Shown: positions 41,798-49,920 of the stretch, one piece after another | How the letters are laid out: each line of letters starts with the position of its first letter | Position numbering within the stretch: the first letter of the stretch is position 1 | Origin: an uncultured Bacteroidales bacterium | Lineage (GTDB): Bacteria; Bacteroidota; Bacteroidia; Bacteroidales; UBA932 | DNA length: 64,000 bases | NCBI GenBank assembly: GCA_900545245.1 | Contig: UQYV01000001.1 | Coordinates: forward strand, 62,001 to 126,000 | Direction of reading: 5' to 3' | Notes under the pieces: model-generated | Told to the model about the DNA's origin: nothing | What the model saw: only the letters and a program-made list of their open reading frames with translations | Databases searched by the model: none | Position numbers and translations under genes: made by a program

Positions 41798-42865
41798 TCA
41801 GTCCTTGTAGACGTATATCTTTCCTTCGGAGTTCTCGTAGTATATCGGGGCAGCGAAGGAAATTGTGTGGAGTACGTCCTCTAAGCTGTCCTTCAGGTTC
41901 AACTTTCCGGAAACTTCAAGCGCACTGACGCCCGGCCCGAGCACAAACTCCCTGTCGTAGGCGAGGTTTAGCTTTCTGAACACTGTCTCCAGACTTTCGT
42001 TGCGGCATACGAGCGTGTTCCTGACCCAACTGACATAAGGCTCCACATCGACTTTCTCCGGAGCACCGATGCTGCCGTTTTTCACCTTAACAATCTGTCC
42101 CGGGGCCATCTGTACCTCGTTCCCGCTCTCGTCGGCGATGTTGACCTTTCCACCAACCAGAACCACCGACGAGCGGTTCTCTCCGGGATAGGCACTTATG
42201 TTGAACGATGTTCCCAGCACTTTCACGCGGAAATTCCCGCTCTGCACGGTGAACGGCGAGCTTTCATTGTGGAATACGTCCATATAGACTTCTCCTTCCA
42301 CATATATTTCTCTGTGATTTTCGGCGAAACTCCCTGGGAATATGACCCTTGAACCGGAGTTTACCCAAAGATGCGTGCCGTCTGCAAGCGTCAGCCGTGC
42401 CCTCTTTCCTTTCGGGACTATGATTTTGCTGAATCCCTCGTCTGACGGTTGGTTGATTGAAATCGTGTTTACGCTCACCGTTCCCTTGTCGGACCAGATG
42501 ATGTCCGCATCCTGCTCATCGATTTCAATCCCGTTCATCCCCGGCATGACCAGTAGCGTCTTTCTTCCGACACCATCCGTTGCCTCGGCGCATTTTGCAA
42601 GCTCCGCGAGCGGTTCGCCAAGATTATCCGCATTCATCCGTGAGCCGACGACAACGGCGCAGATGCAGGCCGCGGCCGCCGTCGATGCAATGATAGTCAT
42701 TCTTATACGCTTGCGCAGCAATGACTTGCGTCCTGCTTCGGCACGGAGTTCCACCTCCTCCCAAAGCAGGTTTACTTCTTTCTCGCTGACTTTGCGTTCT
42801 TTTTCCTTAGCATATCCCACGAGCCTTCGTGCGACGCTCAGAATCTCAGATTTTCCGTTTTCCAT
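41798..42865 (-). CDS. FecR-family anti-sigma factor (locus B)
   Basis: This 355-residue inner-membrane protein has a cytoplasmic N-terminus (about 1-48), one membrane segment (about 50-70), a periplasmic FecR domain (about 155-255, with LADGTHLWVNSGSRVIFPGSF, VEGEVYMDV and VLGTSFNI) and a C-terminal DUF4974 domain (about 285-355). It should couple SusC-B occupancy to sigma-B activity. It follows the sigma gene by 88 bp. Architecture and context match FecR-A, but the sequences are only distantly similar. Confidence 0.93.
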   Translation of the reverse strand: MENGKSEILSVARRLVGYAKEKERKVSEKEVNLLWEEVELRAEAGRKSLLRKRIRMTIIASTAAAACICAVVVGSRMNADNLGEPLAELAKCAEATDGVGRKTLLVMPGMNGIEIDEQDADIIWSDKGTVSVNTISINQPSDEGFSKIIVPKGKRARLTLADGTHLWVNSGSRVIFPGSFAENHREIYVEGEVYMDVFHNESSPFTVQSGNFRVKVLGTSFNISAYPGENRSSVVLVGGKVNIADESGNEVQMAPGQIVKVKNGSIGAPEKVDVEPYVSWVRNTLVCRNESLETVFRKLNLAYDREFVLGPGVSALEVSGKLNLKDSLEDVLHTISFAAPIYYENSEGKIYVYKD

Positions 42866-42953
42866 TCGACGGTGTTTTATGAATTAGTCGCTATATAACG
42901 GCACATTCATAAAAACATACTCAAGAATTCTGAAATTATTTTTTGAAGGTTTC

Positions 42954-43577
42954 CTAAACTATAGGTGAGGCGACAATCCGTGAGGCGAGAAGGGCGCAGA
43001 CCATGAGGAATTCTTCAGGGGTCATTTTGGCCCGGAGCCTTGCGAGAGCGCGTGAGACAAGATTCATTGAGGACTGCGGAGCGATGCCGAGAACCGCAGC
43101 TATCTCCTTGTAGGACAGTCCGCTGACAAACCTCAAGTAGATGGCGGTGCGCTGATTCACAGTCAGTTCCTCGTAGGCTGCCATCAGTTTCTTTCCGAGC
43201 ATCACCTGCTCGTCGCTATGGCTGAACATCCTCTCTATTTCAGCGTCCTCAATCTCCATTCGGAACGCTCTCTCGTCAAGTTCATCGGCCGGCTTCCTCG
43301 CGGCAAGTTTGTCGAGAATCGAGTTGCGTAGCGATGTCAAAAAATAGGAGCGCACATAGTCTGTGTGGGAAAGCCGGCGGCTGACGGAAAATTTTACGAA
43401 TATGTCCTGAATGCAATCTTTCACGACATCCTCATCGCGCACATATTTCAGCCCGAAATTGAACATCAGGTCATAGTGACGGCGGTAGAGCACGGACAAA
43501 GCCTTCGCGTCACCGTGTCTCGCGAAGTCCCACAAAGTCTCATCCTTCAAAGAGTTATATGCGTGCTGCCGTTCCAT
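42954..43577 (-). CDS. ECF RNA polymerase sigma factor (locus B)
   Basis: This 207-residue ECF sigma factor has region 2 at about residues 25-95 (LSVLYRRHYDLMFNFGLKY, DCIQDIFVKF) and region 4 at about 135-185 (QRTAIYLRFVSGLSYKEIAAVLGIAPQSSMNLVSRALARLR). A short hydrophobic C-terminal tail (FLMVCALLASRIV) is also present. It pairs with FecR-B and SusC-B. The 88-bp gap to FecR carries the plus-strand sequence ATTATTTTTTGAAGG (42935 region), a form related to the junction motif. A promoter for this gene lies at 43607-43634. Confidence 0.92.
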   Translation of the reverse strand: MERQHAYNSLKDETLWDFARHGDAKALSVLYRRHYDLMFNFGLKYVRDEDVVKDCIQDIFVKFSVSRRLSHTDYVRSYFLTSLRNSILDKLAARKPADELDERAFRMEIEDAEIERMFSHSDEQVMLGKKLMAAYEELTVNQRTAIYLRFVSGLSYKEIAAVLGIAPQSSMNLVSRALARLRAKMTPEEFLMVCALLASRIVASPIV

Positions 43578-43606
43578 ACTCGTTTCCCTTTTTGTCTAAA
43601 GACACG

Positions 43607-43634
43607 CAAAAATAGCGATTTATCCGGAAATATC
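43607..43634 (-). promoter_or_regulatory. Promoter of the sigma-B gene
   Basis: The minus strand has TATTTTTG (43614-43607), an exact TAnnTTTG -7 box. Twenty bases upstream is TTTC, one base away from the -33 TTTG. The box lies about 30 bases before the ATG. Confidence 0.5.
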
Positions 43635-43707
43635 GAAAGAGGCGATTCCTAATGTCGTAATTTGGCAGAGCCTCGTGGGAACGGATTTTGTGCACTGCCT
43701 TCATGTT

Positions 43708-45876
43708 ATGAAACAGACGATGTATATGATTGTCGCACTCATCCTGTGCGGCACTGCGGCGCTCCGTGCCCAAACTCCGGATACGATGGATATTTATGGC
43801 GAGAGGCAGGACAGCCTCAAGGCGGCGGTGTTTACCGGCCATCAGTCCGGCAACTACCTTCCTCGCGGAAAAGAAATCAGAACAGAGGTCATTTCAGAAG
43901 CCGGTCTGCACAAGATGGCCTGCTGCAATCTTGCGGAAAGTTTCGAGAATTCGGCAAGTGTTACGGTCGGCTATTCCGATGCCGTCACCGGAGCCCGTCA
44001 GATACGTCTTCTCGGCCTCTCAGGGATATATACTCAGATGCTTGACGAGAATCGTCCCGTAATGCGCGGACTTTCGGCTCCTTTCGGACTCTCCTACATT
44101 CCGGGGCCGTGGTTGGAAAGCATTCAGATTGCGAAGGGGTCAACATCGGTCATCAACGGCACCGAGTCAATGACCGGGCAGATTAACATGGAGCATCGCA
44201 AGCCTACGGACGAGAAGCCACTGTTTTTGAACTATGCCGCTATGAGCGACTCCAAGATGGACTTCAACATCGCCTCCTCACTTCAGATGGGCGAGCGGTG
44301 GAGCACAGTTCTCCTTGGTCATGTGTCAGGGAATTTCGCCCCTGCGGACCACAACCACGACACCTTGCTCGACGACCCGCGCATGCTTCAGTTCAACATA
44401 GCCAATCGCTGGCTCTACTATGCTCCAAGCGGCGTTCAGGTGCGCTTCGGCGTGCGGGCTCTGCGCGACAGCAGACTCGGAGGGCAGATGCTTAAGGATG
44501 CCGATGGAAAGAAGCATTTCTACGAGCACGAGAACTACAAATGCGACGGGCTTGCCGCGGATGAGATAAATCCGTGGGGTTCGGACATCCTGAACCGCTC
44601 CATAAACGGCTACCTCAAGGTGGGCATTCCTCTGAACGAGGACAATTCGCAGAACATAGCGTTCGTCGGAGACTATAGCTATCAGGATATGGACTCGTGG
44701 TTCGGCTCCACACAATACCTTGCCGGGCAGCACTCCGGTTTCATAAATCTTTTGTATCAGAACGAAGTGAATGAAAACCATAAGTTTACGCTTGGACTGA
44801 ACGGGGTTTTCGACAGTTACAACGAAGACTTTGCCCGTCAATATCGTGGCATTGCGGCGCCGGAGGCTTTTGCGGGCGTGACGAATCTTGGAAATGTCGG
44901 GATATTCGGTGAATATACCTTCCATTTCGATGACAAGTTCTCAATGATTGCTGGACTTCGCGGCGACTGGTATTTTTCGAAGAACGGGACTGTCGAAGGC
45001 TCTCCGTTTTCATCGAAGCCGCACATATCCCCTCGTCTGACGTTGAAATATTCTCCGATTGAAGAAATCGTACTCCGTGCGAACGGCGGCCGGGGATTGA
45101 GGCATTCGACGCCGCTCATCGACAATATCGGCGTGTTTTCCACCGGTAAGCGTTTTGTCGGAGCGTTCAACGACCACATTCTTGAAGACGCCTGGACTTT
45201 CGGGGGAAACGTGACCTATCATATGCCTTTCGGAGCATCGTCCAACACCTATCTCAGCGTCGATTATTTTCGCACGCAGTTTGTGCAGCAGATGGTCGTG
45301 GATTACGAACACTTTGTGAATCAGATTGATTTCTACTCTCTTGACGGACGCCGCTCGTTCACGGACAACATCCAGGTTGACTTCAATGTGGAGCCCGTGG
45401 AGCGCTTTACCATCACGGCTACTTTCCGCTATACCAACGCCAAAATCGAGCTTGCTGACAAGGGTTTGGTCGAAAGACCGCTCACAAGCCGATGCAAGGG
45501 CATTCTGAATCTCCAGTATGCGACACCGATGAATAAGTGGATTTTCGATTTTACGGCCTCTGTTAACGGTTCCTGCCGGGTTTATGACTTCATGATGAAT
45601 ATGAAGGACGCGGAAGGAAACCTGCTCTATACCGGCGGTCGTACACCGGTCTATCCTCTTCTGTATGCGCAGGTTACGAAACGCTTCCGTGGGCTTGACA
45701 TATATTTGGGCGCTGAAAACCTGACTAATTACAGGCAAAAGGTTGTTGTCGCCGGGGATGTTTTGGCTGATGGGCATATCGACCCGCGCTCCCAGTCTTT
45801 CGATGCCAGTTGTGTCTGGGGACCGCTGATGGGCATAAAGGTCTATGCCGGCCTGCGTTTCACATTGTGGAAATAG
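43708..45876 (+). CDS. TonB-dependent receptor, probable metal or cofactor importer
   Basis: This 722-residue outer-membrane receptor has a signal peptide (about 1-22), a plug at about 50-170 (RQIRLLGLSGIYTQMLDENRPV, IQIAKGSTSVINGTESMTGQINME) and a barrel ending in VYAGLRFTLW with a terminal Lys. It has no STN or carboxypeptidase-regulatory domain and no SusD partner, so it is not a glycan importer of the SusC type. The next gene encodes a periplasmic HMA metal-binding protein, and a His/Asp-rich loop (ADHNHDTLLDD) is visible in the barrel. Metal, perhaps copper, is the likely cargo or signal. The start at 43708 begins the signal peptide; the frame extends to 43675. Confidence 0.85.
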   Translation: MKQTMYMIVALILCGTAALRAQTPDTMDIYGERQDSLKAAVFTGHQSGNYLPRGKEIRTEVISEAGLHKMACCNLAESFENSASVTVGYSDAVTGARQIRLLGLSGIYTQMLDENRPVMRGLSAPFGLSYIPGPWLESIQIAKGSTSVINGTESMTGQINMEHRKPTDEKPLFLNYAAMSDSKMDFNIASSLQMGERWSTVLLGHVSGNFAPADHNHDTLLDDPRMLQFNIANRWLYYAPSGVQVRFGVRALRDSRLGGQMLKDADGKKHFYEHENYKCDGLAADEINPWGSDILNRSINGYLKVGIPLNEDNSQNIAFVGDYSYQDMDSWFGSTQYLAGQHSGFINLLYQNEVNENHKFTLGLNGVFDSYNEDFARQYRGIAAPEAFAGVTNLGNVGIFGEYTFHFDDKFSMIAGLRGDWYFSKNGTVEGSPFSSKPHISPRLTLKYSPIEEIVLRANGGRGLRHSTPLIDNIGVFSTGKRFVGAFNDHILEDAWTFGGNVTYHMPFGASSNTYLSVDYFRTQFVQQMVVDYEHFVNQIDFYSLDGRRSFTDNIQVDFNVEPVERFTITATFRYTNAKIELADKGLVERPLTSRCKGILNLQYATPMNKWIFDFTASVNGSCRVYDFMMNMKDAEGNLLYTGGRTPVYPLLYAQVTKRFRGLDIYLGAENLTNYRQKVVVAGDVLADGHIDPRSQSFDASCVWGPLMGIKVYAGLRFTLWK

Positions 45877-45907
45877 GTAAAATTGCACTTTTTATCAGAA
45901 TTTCATC

Positions 45908-45915
45908 TATCTTTG
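45908..45915 (+). promoter_or_regulatory. -7 box very close to the HMA gene start
   Basis: TATCTTTG is an exact TAnnTTTG box that ends only 4 bases before the ATG at 45920. If used, the mRNA would be leaderless or nearly so. Confidence 0.45.
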
Positions 45916-45919
45916 TAGA

Positions 45920-46258
45920 ATGAAAAAAATGATTTATATGTTCGCGGCGGTTGCTGTGGCGACGGCTGCTATGGGCTGTCCGGCTGAGGCGGCTTCTATG
46001 ACGGTAAATGCGGAGGCTGTTGCCATGAAGGCTCCCAAAGGCGAGATTAAGACGGTGGTCTTCGTGACAAATATGCATTGCCAAAAATGCGTGAACAAGG
46101 TCAACGACAACATCGCCTTCGAGAAGGGCGTGAAGGATATGAAGGTCGATCTTAAGACGAAGACTATAACCATAAAATATGACGCGTCAAAGACTTCCGT
46201 CGAAAAGCTTGCCGCGGCTATCAACAAACTCGGCTACACTGCCGAGGTGAAGAAGTGA
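45920..46258 (+). CDS. Exported heavy-metal-associated (HMA) domain protein
   Basis: This 112-residue protein has a signal peptide (about 1-25) and one HMA fold (about 44-110). The metal-binding motif is MHCQKC (C54, C57), near the GMxCxxC consensus of copper chaperones and CopZ/MerP-like proteins. The second half, ITIKYDASKTSVEKLAAAINKLGYTAEV, completes the ferredoxin-like fold. It should bind Cu(I) or a related soft metal in the periplasm, as partner of the TonB receptor upstream (43 bp). No copper ATPase is present nearby. Confidence 0.9.
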   Translation: MKKMIYMFAAVAVATAAMGCPAEAASMTVNAEAVAMKAPKGEIKTVVFVTNMHCQKCVNKVNDNIAFEKGVKDMKVDLKTKTITIKYDASKTSVEKLAAAINKLGYTAEVKK

Positions 46259-46264
46259 TGTCTT

Positions 46265-47128
46265 ATGTATAAGATAATAGAGAAAGATTTTCTGACTCCT
46301 ACGATATGTAGGATGAAAGTTGCTGCTCCGAGGGTCGCGTCGGCCGCTCTTCCGGGGCAGTTTTTGATTGTCAGAACGGACGAGAAAGGGGAGCGCATCC
46401 CGCTTACAATCAGTGACTATGACACCGATGCCGGCACCGTGACAATAGTCATTCAGGCAATAGGAGCTTCAACCATGCAGATGTGCGAAATGGCTGTGGG
46501 GGATGCCTTTGCCGATGTCGTCGGACCGCTCGGAGTTCCTTCTGATTTCACGGAAATGCCCTTGAATGATTTGAGAAAGAAGAAATATGTCTTCATCGCC
46601 GGTGGAGTGGGCACGGCTCCAGTCTATCCGCAGGCAAAGTGGCTGCACGAGAGGGGAGTGGCGGTGGATGTGATTGTGGGGGCGAAGACCGCTGACCTTA
46701 TCATATATGAGAAGGAAATGTCTTCGGCTTGCGATAATCTCTACATCTGCACCGATGATGGTTCCCGTGGTTTTCACGGGCTTGTCACTGCCCGGCTTGA
46801 ACAGCTTGTGAATGAGGAACATAAGGACTATGACCAGGCTGTCGCCATAGGACCGATGATTATGATGAAGTTCGCGACTCTTTCAGCAAAGAAACTTGGA
46901 CTTCCGATTACGGTGAGTCTGAATACCCTTATGATTGATGGCACCGGAATGTGCGGAGGTTGCCGCGTGACTGTCGGCGGACGCACCCGTTTCGCCTGCG
47001 TCGAGGGTCCGGAGTTCAACGGCTACGAGGTGGATTTTGATGAGGCCATGCGCCGTCAGGGAATGTACCGCCCTCAGGAACAGGCTTCTCGTGAGGCGTT
47101 TGAAACGCATAAGTGCAAACTTTTGTGA
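46265..47128 (+). CDS. NfnA/SudB-type FAD/NAD-binding oxidoreductase subunit
   Basis: This 287-residue cytoplasmic flavoprotein belongs to the ferredoxin-NADP reductase-like group. The N-terminal FAD-binding beta barrel (about 1-100, RIPLTISDYD) is followed by a NAD(P) domain (about 105-215, VFIAGGVGTAPVYPQAKWL) and a C-terminal [2Fe-2S] site (C230, C233, C245 in GMCGGC...FAC). It matches the small subunit of NADH-dependent reduced ferredoxin:NADP+ oxidoreductase (NfnA) or sulfide dehydrogenase beta. The partner NfnB-like subunit starts 164 bp downstream. It lies 6 bp after the HMA gene. Confidence 0.88.
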   Translation: MYKIIEKDFLTPTICRMKVAAPRVASAALPGQFLIVRTDEKGERIPLTISDYDTDAGTVTIVIQAIGASTMQMCEMAVGDAFADVVGPLGVPSDFTEMPLNDLRKKKYVFIAGGVGTAPVYPQAKWLHERGVAVDVIVGAKTADLIIYEKEMSSACDNLYICTDDGSRGFHGLVTARLEQLVNEEHKDYDQAVAIGPMIMMKFATLSAKKLGLPITVSLNTLMIDGTGMCGGCRVTVGGRTRFACVEGPEFNGYEVDFDEAMRRQGMYRPQEQASREAFETHKCKLL

Positions 47129-47190
47129 TTTCCTTTTCATTCCGAGCGAAATGAAGGAAGTTAAAAATAATTTGGGAAAGTTTGTGAAGG

Positions 47191-47273
47191 ATTTTTGAGG
47201 ATAGATTTCTTTTGGAAGAGGGAGTGTACTGGAGGTACATGACCGATGAGAAAAGGAATATAGACCAAAAAGA
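47191..47273 (+). repeat. Structured repeat element, copy 2 (between NfnA and NfnB genes)
   Basis: Outer stem ATTTCTTTT (47205-47213) pairs with AAAAGGAAT (47251-47259) through one G-T wobble. The G-A-rich internal loop is GGAAGA/GATGAG (47214-47219, 47245-47250). Two GC pairs (220-244, 221-243) and a GA/GA tandem follow, then inner stem GTGTAC/GTACAT (47224-47229, 47235-47240) with loop TGGAG. It lies in the 164-bp gap between the two subunit genes in the sense direction, ending 19 bases before the NfnB start. Confidence 0.82.
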
Positions 47274-47292
47274 CAAACAAAATATAATTAAG

Positions 47293-48777
47293 ATGGCAAA
47301 CAGAATACCAAGAGTCCCGGTCAGGGAACAGGACCCGAAGCGGAGGGCGGCAAACTTTGAAGAGGTGTGCTATGGCTATAATGCCGAAGAGGCGATGCTT
47401 GAGGCAACGCGTTGCCTGCACTGCAAGAACCCGCGCTGTGTGGCGGCCTGTCCTGTGAATGTGAAGATTCCTGATTTTATCGCCAGGGTAGTCGAAGGCG
47501 ACTTTGCAGGCGCGGCCCGCGTCATCGCACAGGATTCGTCCCTGCCGGCGGTATGTGGCCGCGTGTGCCCGCAGGAAACCCAGTGTGAGGGCTCGTGCGT
47601 GCTCGGAGTCAAGTTCGAACCTGTGGCAATAGGCAAGCTGGAGCGCTTCGTCGCAGATTGGAGTCGGGAACATCCGGCGGAACTTTCGTCCGATGTTTCA
47701 GAAACCGGCTCTGCTGTGCATCAGGATGCAGCTCTCCCGGGTGACGGCTTAGGCGGGAAAACGGCGGCCGGGAACGGGCATTGCGTGGCGGTGGTAGGCA
47801 GTGGACCGGCAGGCCTTGCCTGTGCGTCTGACCTCGCGAAACTCGGCTATGACGTGACCATCTTCGAGGCCCTGCATAAGGCCGGGGGTGTGCTTGAATA
47901 CGGCATTCCGGAGTTCCGCCTTCCGAAAGACACGGTTCTCGCTGCGGAAATCGCTGCGGTCCGCGCCCTTGGTGTTCACATTGAGACGGATGTCGTCGTC
48001 GGCCGCACCATGACTGTGGACTCACTGCTCGGCAAGGAAGGCTTTGAGTCAGTGTTCATCGGCTCCGGTGCCGGTCTTCCGAAGTTTATGGGCATTCCGG
48101 GTGAGAGTCTGAACGGAGTCTACTCAGCAAATGAGTTCCTCACTCGTAACAATCTTATGAAAGCCTACCGGGACGATTATGCCACACCGGTCAGCGTCGG
48201 TCGTAATGTCGTGGTTGTGGGCGGAGGTAATGTCGCTATGGATGCGGCACGTACTGCACTGAGGCTTCAGGGACTTCGGGCGGCAAATTCTGATGACACT
48301 GTCACCGTAGTCTATCGCCGTACCGAGACTGAACTTCCGGCACGCCGCGAGGAAGTGCATCACGCAAAAGAGGAGGGCATCCGTTTCGAGTTCCTGACCA
48401 ACCCAGTTGAGATTCTTTCAGATGAGAAAGGCAATGTCAGAGGCATCAGATGCATAAGGATGGAACTCGGAGAACCTGACGCCAGCGGCCGCCGCAGTCC
48501 GGTTGCCATACCGGGCTCTGAGTTCGAGATTCCTGCCGACACCATAATAATGTCTCTCGGCACCTCTCCGAACCCGCTCATAGCCAGCACTACGCCGGGC
48601 CTCCGGACCACTCGTCGCGGCGGTCTCGAAACCACTGACGATGTGGTCACCACCCATCCGGGAGTCTTCGCCGGGGGCGATGCCGTCACCGGGGCCGCCA
48701 CAGTGATTCTCGCCATGGGAGCCGGCCGCAAAGCCGCCGCAGCCATCCACAGCTACATCACCACAAAGAACAATTAG
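47293..48777 (+). CDS. NfnB/GltD-type NADPH-binding flavoprotein subunit
   Basis: This 494-residue cytoplasmic protein has an N-terminal two-cluster [4Fe-4S] domain (C41, C44, C49, C53 and C88, C92, C98, C102) followed by FAD- and NAD(P)-binding Rossmann folds (VVGSGPAGLACASDLAKLGY and VVVGGGNVAMDAARTA). It matches the glutamate synthase small-subunit family and NfnB. With NfnA it may bifurcate electrons between NADPH, NADH and ferredoxin. A roughly 30-residue insertion precedes the FAD domain. The frame extends upstream to a TTG at 47212 through the repeat element; ATG 47293 gives the family N-terminus. Confidence 0.9.
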   Translation: MANRIPRVPVREQDPKRRAANFEEVCYGYNAEEAMLEATRCLHCKNPRCVAACPVNVKIPDFIARVVEGDFAGAARVIAQDSSLPAVCGRVCPQETQCEGSCVLGVKFEPVAIGKLERFVADWSREHPAELSSDVSETGSAVHQDAALPGDGLGGKTAAGNGHCVAVVGSGPAGLACASDLAKLGYDVTIFEALHKAGGVLEYGIPEFRLPKDTVLAAEIAAVRALGVHIETDVVVGRTMTVDSLLGKEGFESVFIGSGAGLPKFMGIPGESLNGVYSANEFLTRNNLMKAYRDDYATPVSVGRNVVVVGGGNVAMDAARTALRLQGLRAANSDDTVTVVYRRTETELPARREEVHHAKEEGIRFEFLTNPVEILSDEKGNVRGIRCIRMELGEPDASGRRSPVAIPGSEFEIPADTIIMSLGTSPNPLIASTTPGLRTTRRGGLETTDDVVTTHPGVFAGGDAVTGAATVILAMGAGRKAAAAIHSYITTKNN

Positions 48778-48780
48778 TTT

Positions 48781-49920
48781 TTACTTCCCGCAGATCCGGC
48801 AGAAGTTGCGGTAGTTTTCGAAGATTTTGTCAACGTAGGCGGTGACGGACGTGTTTATTTCAGGACTGACGTGAGCCTGTTCTGAAGGATCGGAACTTTT
48901 TGTTGCAGGTAGTCCGGCGACAGATGCTGAGTCTATATCCGCTCTAAGCCCTTCCACGGCCGCAGAGTCTATGTCGGCGTTGAGGGCAGAGTCGGAAACC
49001 TCGTCTTCCGGCGTGCCGTTGAGGTAGCGCAGGACGCGGGTCTCGCCGGCGTTGTAGGATGCGAAAACATACCGCAGACGCTCATCTCCTGAGGCATATT
49101 TCCTGAACAGACGGTCGAGGCGTCCTAGATAACTTGCCCCGGCACGGATATTTTCCTCAGGATTCAGAACATCCTGCACATTATAGACACGGACAGTAAG
49201 AGGCATAATCTGCATCAGTCCCCTTGCCCCGGCACCAGAGGTGACGTTAATCGCGAACTTTGATTCCGTGTAGATGACAGCGGCAAGCATCCTCCAGTCC
49301 CAGCCTATCGAGTCGGCCCAGGCGCGGATGGTGCTGTCGTAAGGGCTGAGCTGCTGTCTTTCGATGAATGCCTTGTGGGGGTGGTAGGACGATGGCATGA
49401 AGCGGAAGCGTTCGAGCATCTCGCGGAACTCGCTGCGACCGGTGTAGTCTCCGATCCATGAGTTCACCCGGCGCATTTCCGCCTTCTCTTCCCTACGCAT
49501 CACCCAGCACAGTTCTTTGCAGACAGGTCGCGACTTCGTAACGCTGTCGATATGGCTGACATGGAGAACCGAGTCGAACCTTGGGAGCACGACAATGTCC
49601 GCTGCTCCGCGCATCAGCGAGTCAAGGCTGCTCTCCGTACGGGTGAACGCGCGTATCCGGACCTTGCAATTGTTCTCGGACGCAAAATCCCGCAGCATCT
49701 CATAGCTTAGGCCGGCATAGAGTATGTCTCCCTCGATTCTGTACTGCCCGAAGTCCAACACGCACTCAAGTTCTCTTCCCTCAAGGGGGTTGGGATGAGG
49801 ACGGGTTGCAAAATGATGGGCACACCACACTGTGGCAGCGATTACGACCGCACCGGCAAGTCCTGCAAGGAAATCAAAAATTTCTCTGTGGCGTTGTCTG
49901 ATGTTATCTCTGTATTGCAT
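48781..49920 (-). CDS. mltF: MltF-like membrane-bound lytic transglycosylase
   Basis: This 379-residue protein has one membrane segment (about 18-37), a periplasmic substrate-binding-protein-like domain (about 50-185) and a C-terminal SLT lytic transglycosylase domain (about 200-320). The catalytic glutamate is E219 in IYTESKF, with GLMQIMP, IRAGASYL and FASYNAGETRV blocks completing the GEWL-type site. It cleaves peptidoglycan with anhydromuramyl formation. The last 50 residues are a low-complexity Asp/Ala/Ser stretch. Its start overlaps the end of the porin gene by 17 bp, and its stop lies 3 bp from that of nfnB on the other strand. Confidence 0.9.
   Translation of the reverse strand: MQYRDNIRQRHREIFDFLAGLAGAVVIAATVWCAHHFATRPHPNPLEGRELECVLDFGQYRIEGDILYAGLSYEMLRDFASENNCKVRIRAFTRTESSLDSLMRGAADIVVLPRFDSVLHVSHIDSVTKSRPVCKELCWVMRREEKAEMRRVNSWIGDYTGRSEFREMLERFRFMPSSYHPHKAFIERQQLSPYDSTIRAWADSIGWDWRMLAAVIYTESKFAINVTSGAGARGLMQIMPLTVRVYNVQDVLNPEENIRAGASYLGRLDRLFRKYASGDERLRYVFASYNAGETRVLRYLNGTPEDEVSDSALNADIDSAAVEGLRADIDSASVAGLPATKSSDPSEQAHVSPEINTSVTAYVDKIFENYRNFCRICGK

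Noticed and set aside
45010..45888. 292-codon minus-strand frame over the TonB receptor
   Set aside because: The receptor frame has plug and barrel motifs; the antisense frame has none.
47212..47292. Upstream TTG start for NfnB through the repeat element
   Set aside because: The family N-terminus begins at ATG 47293, and the added 27 residues would only translate a non-coding repeat.
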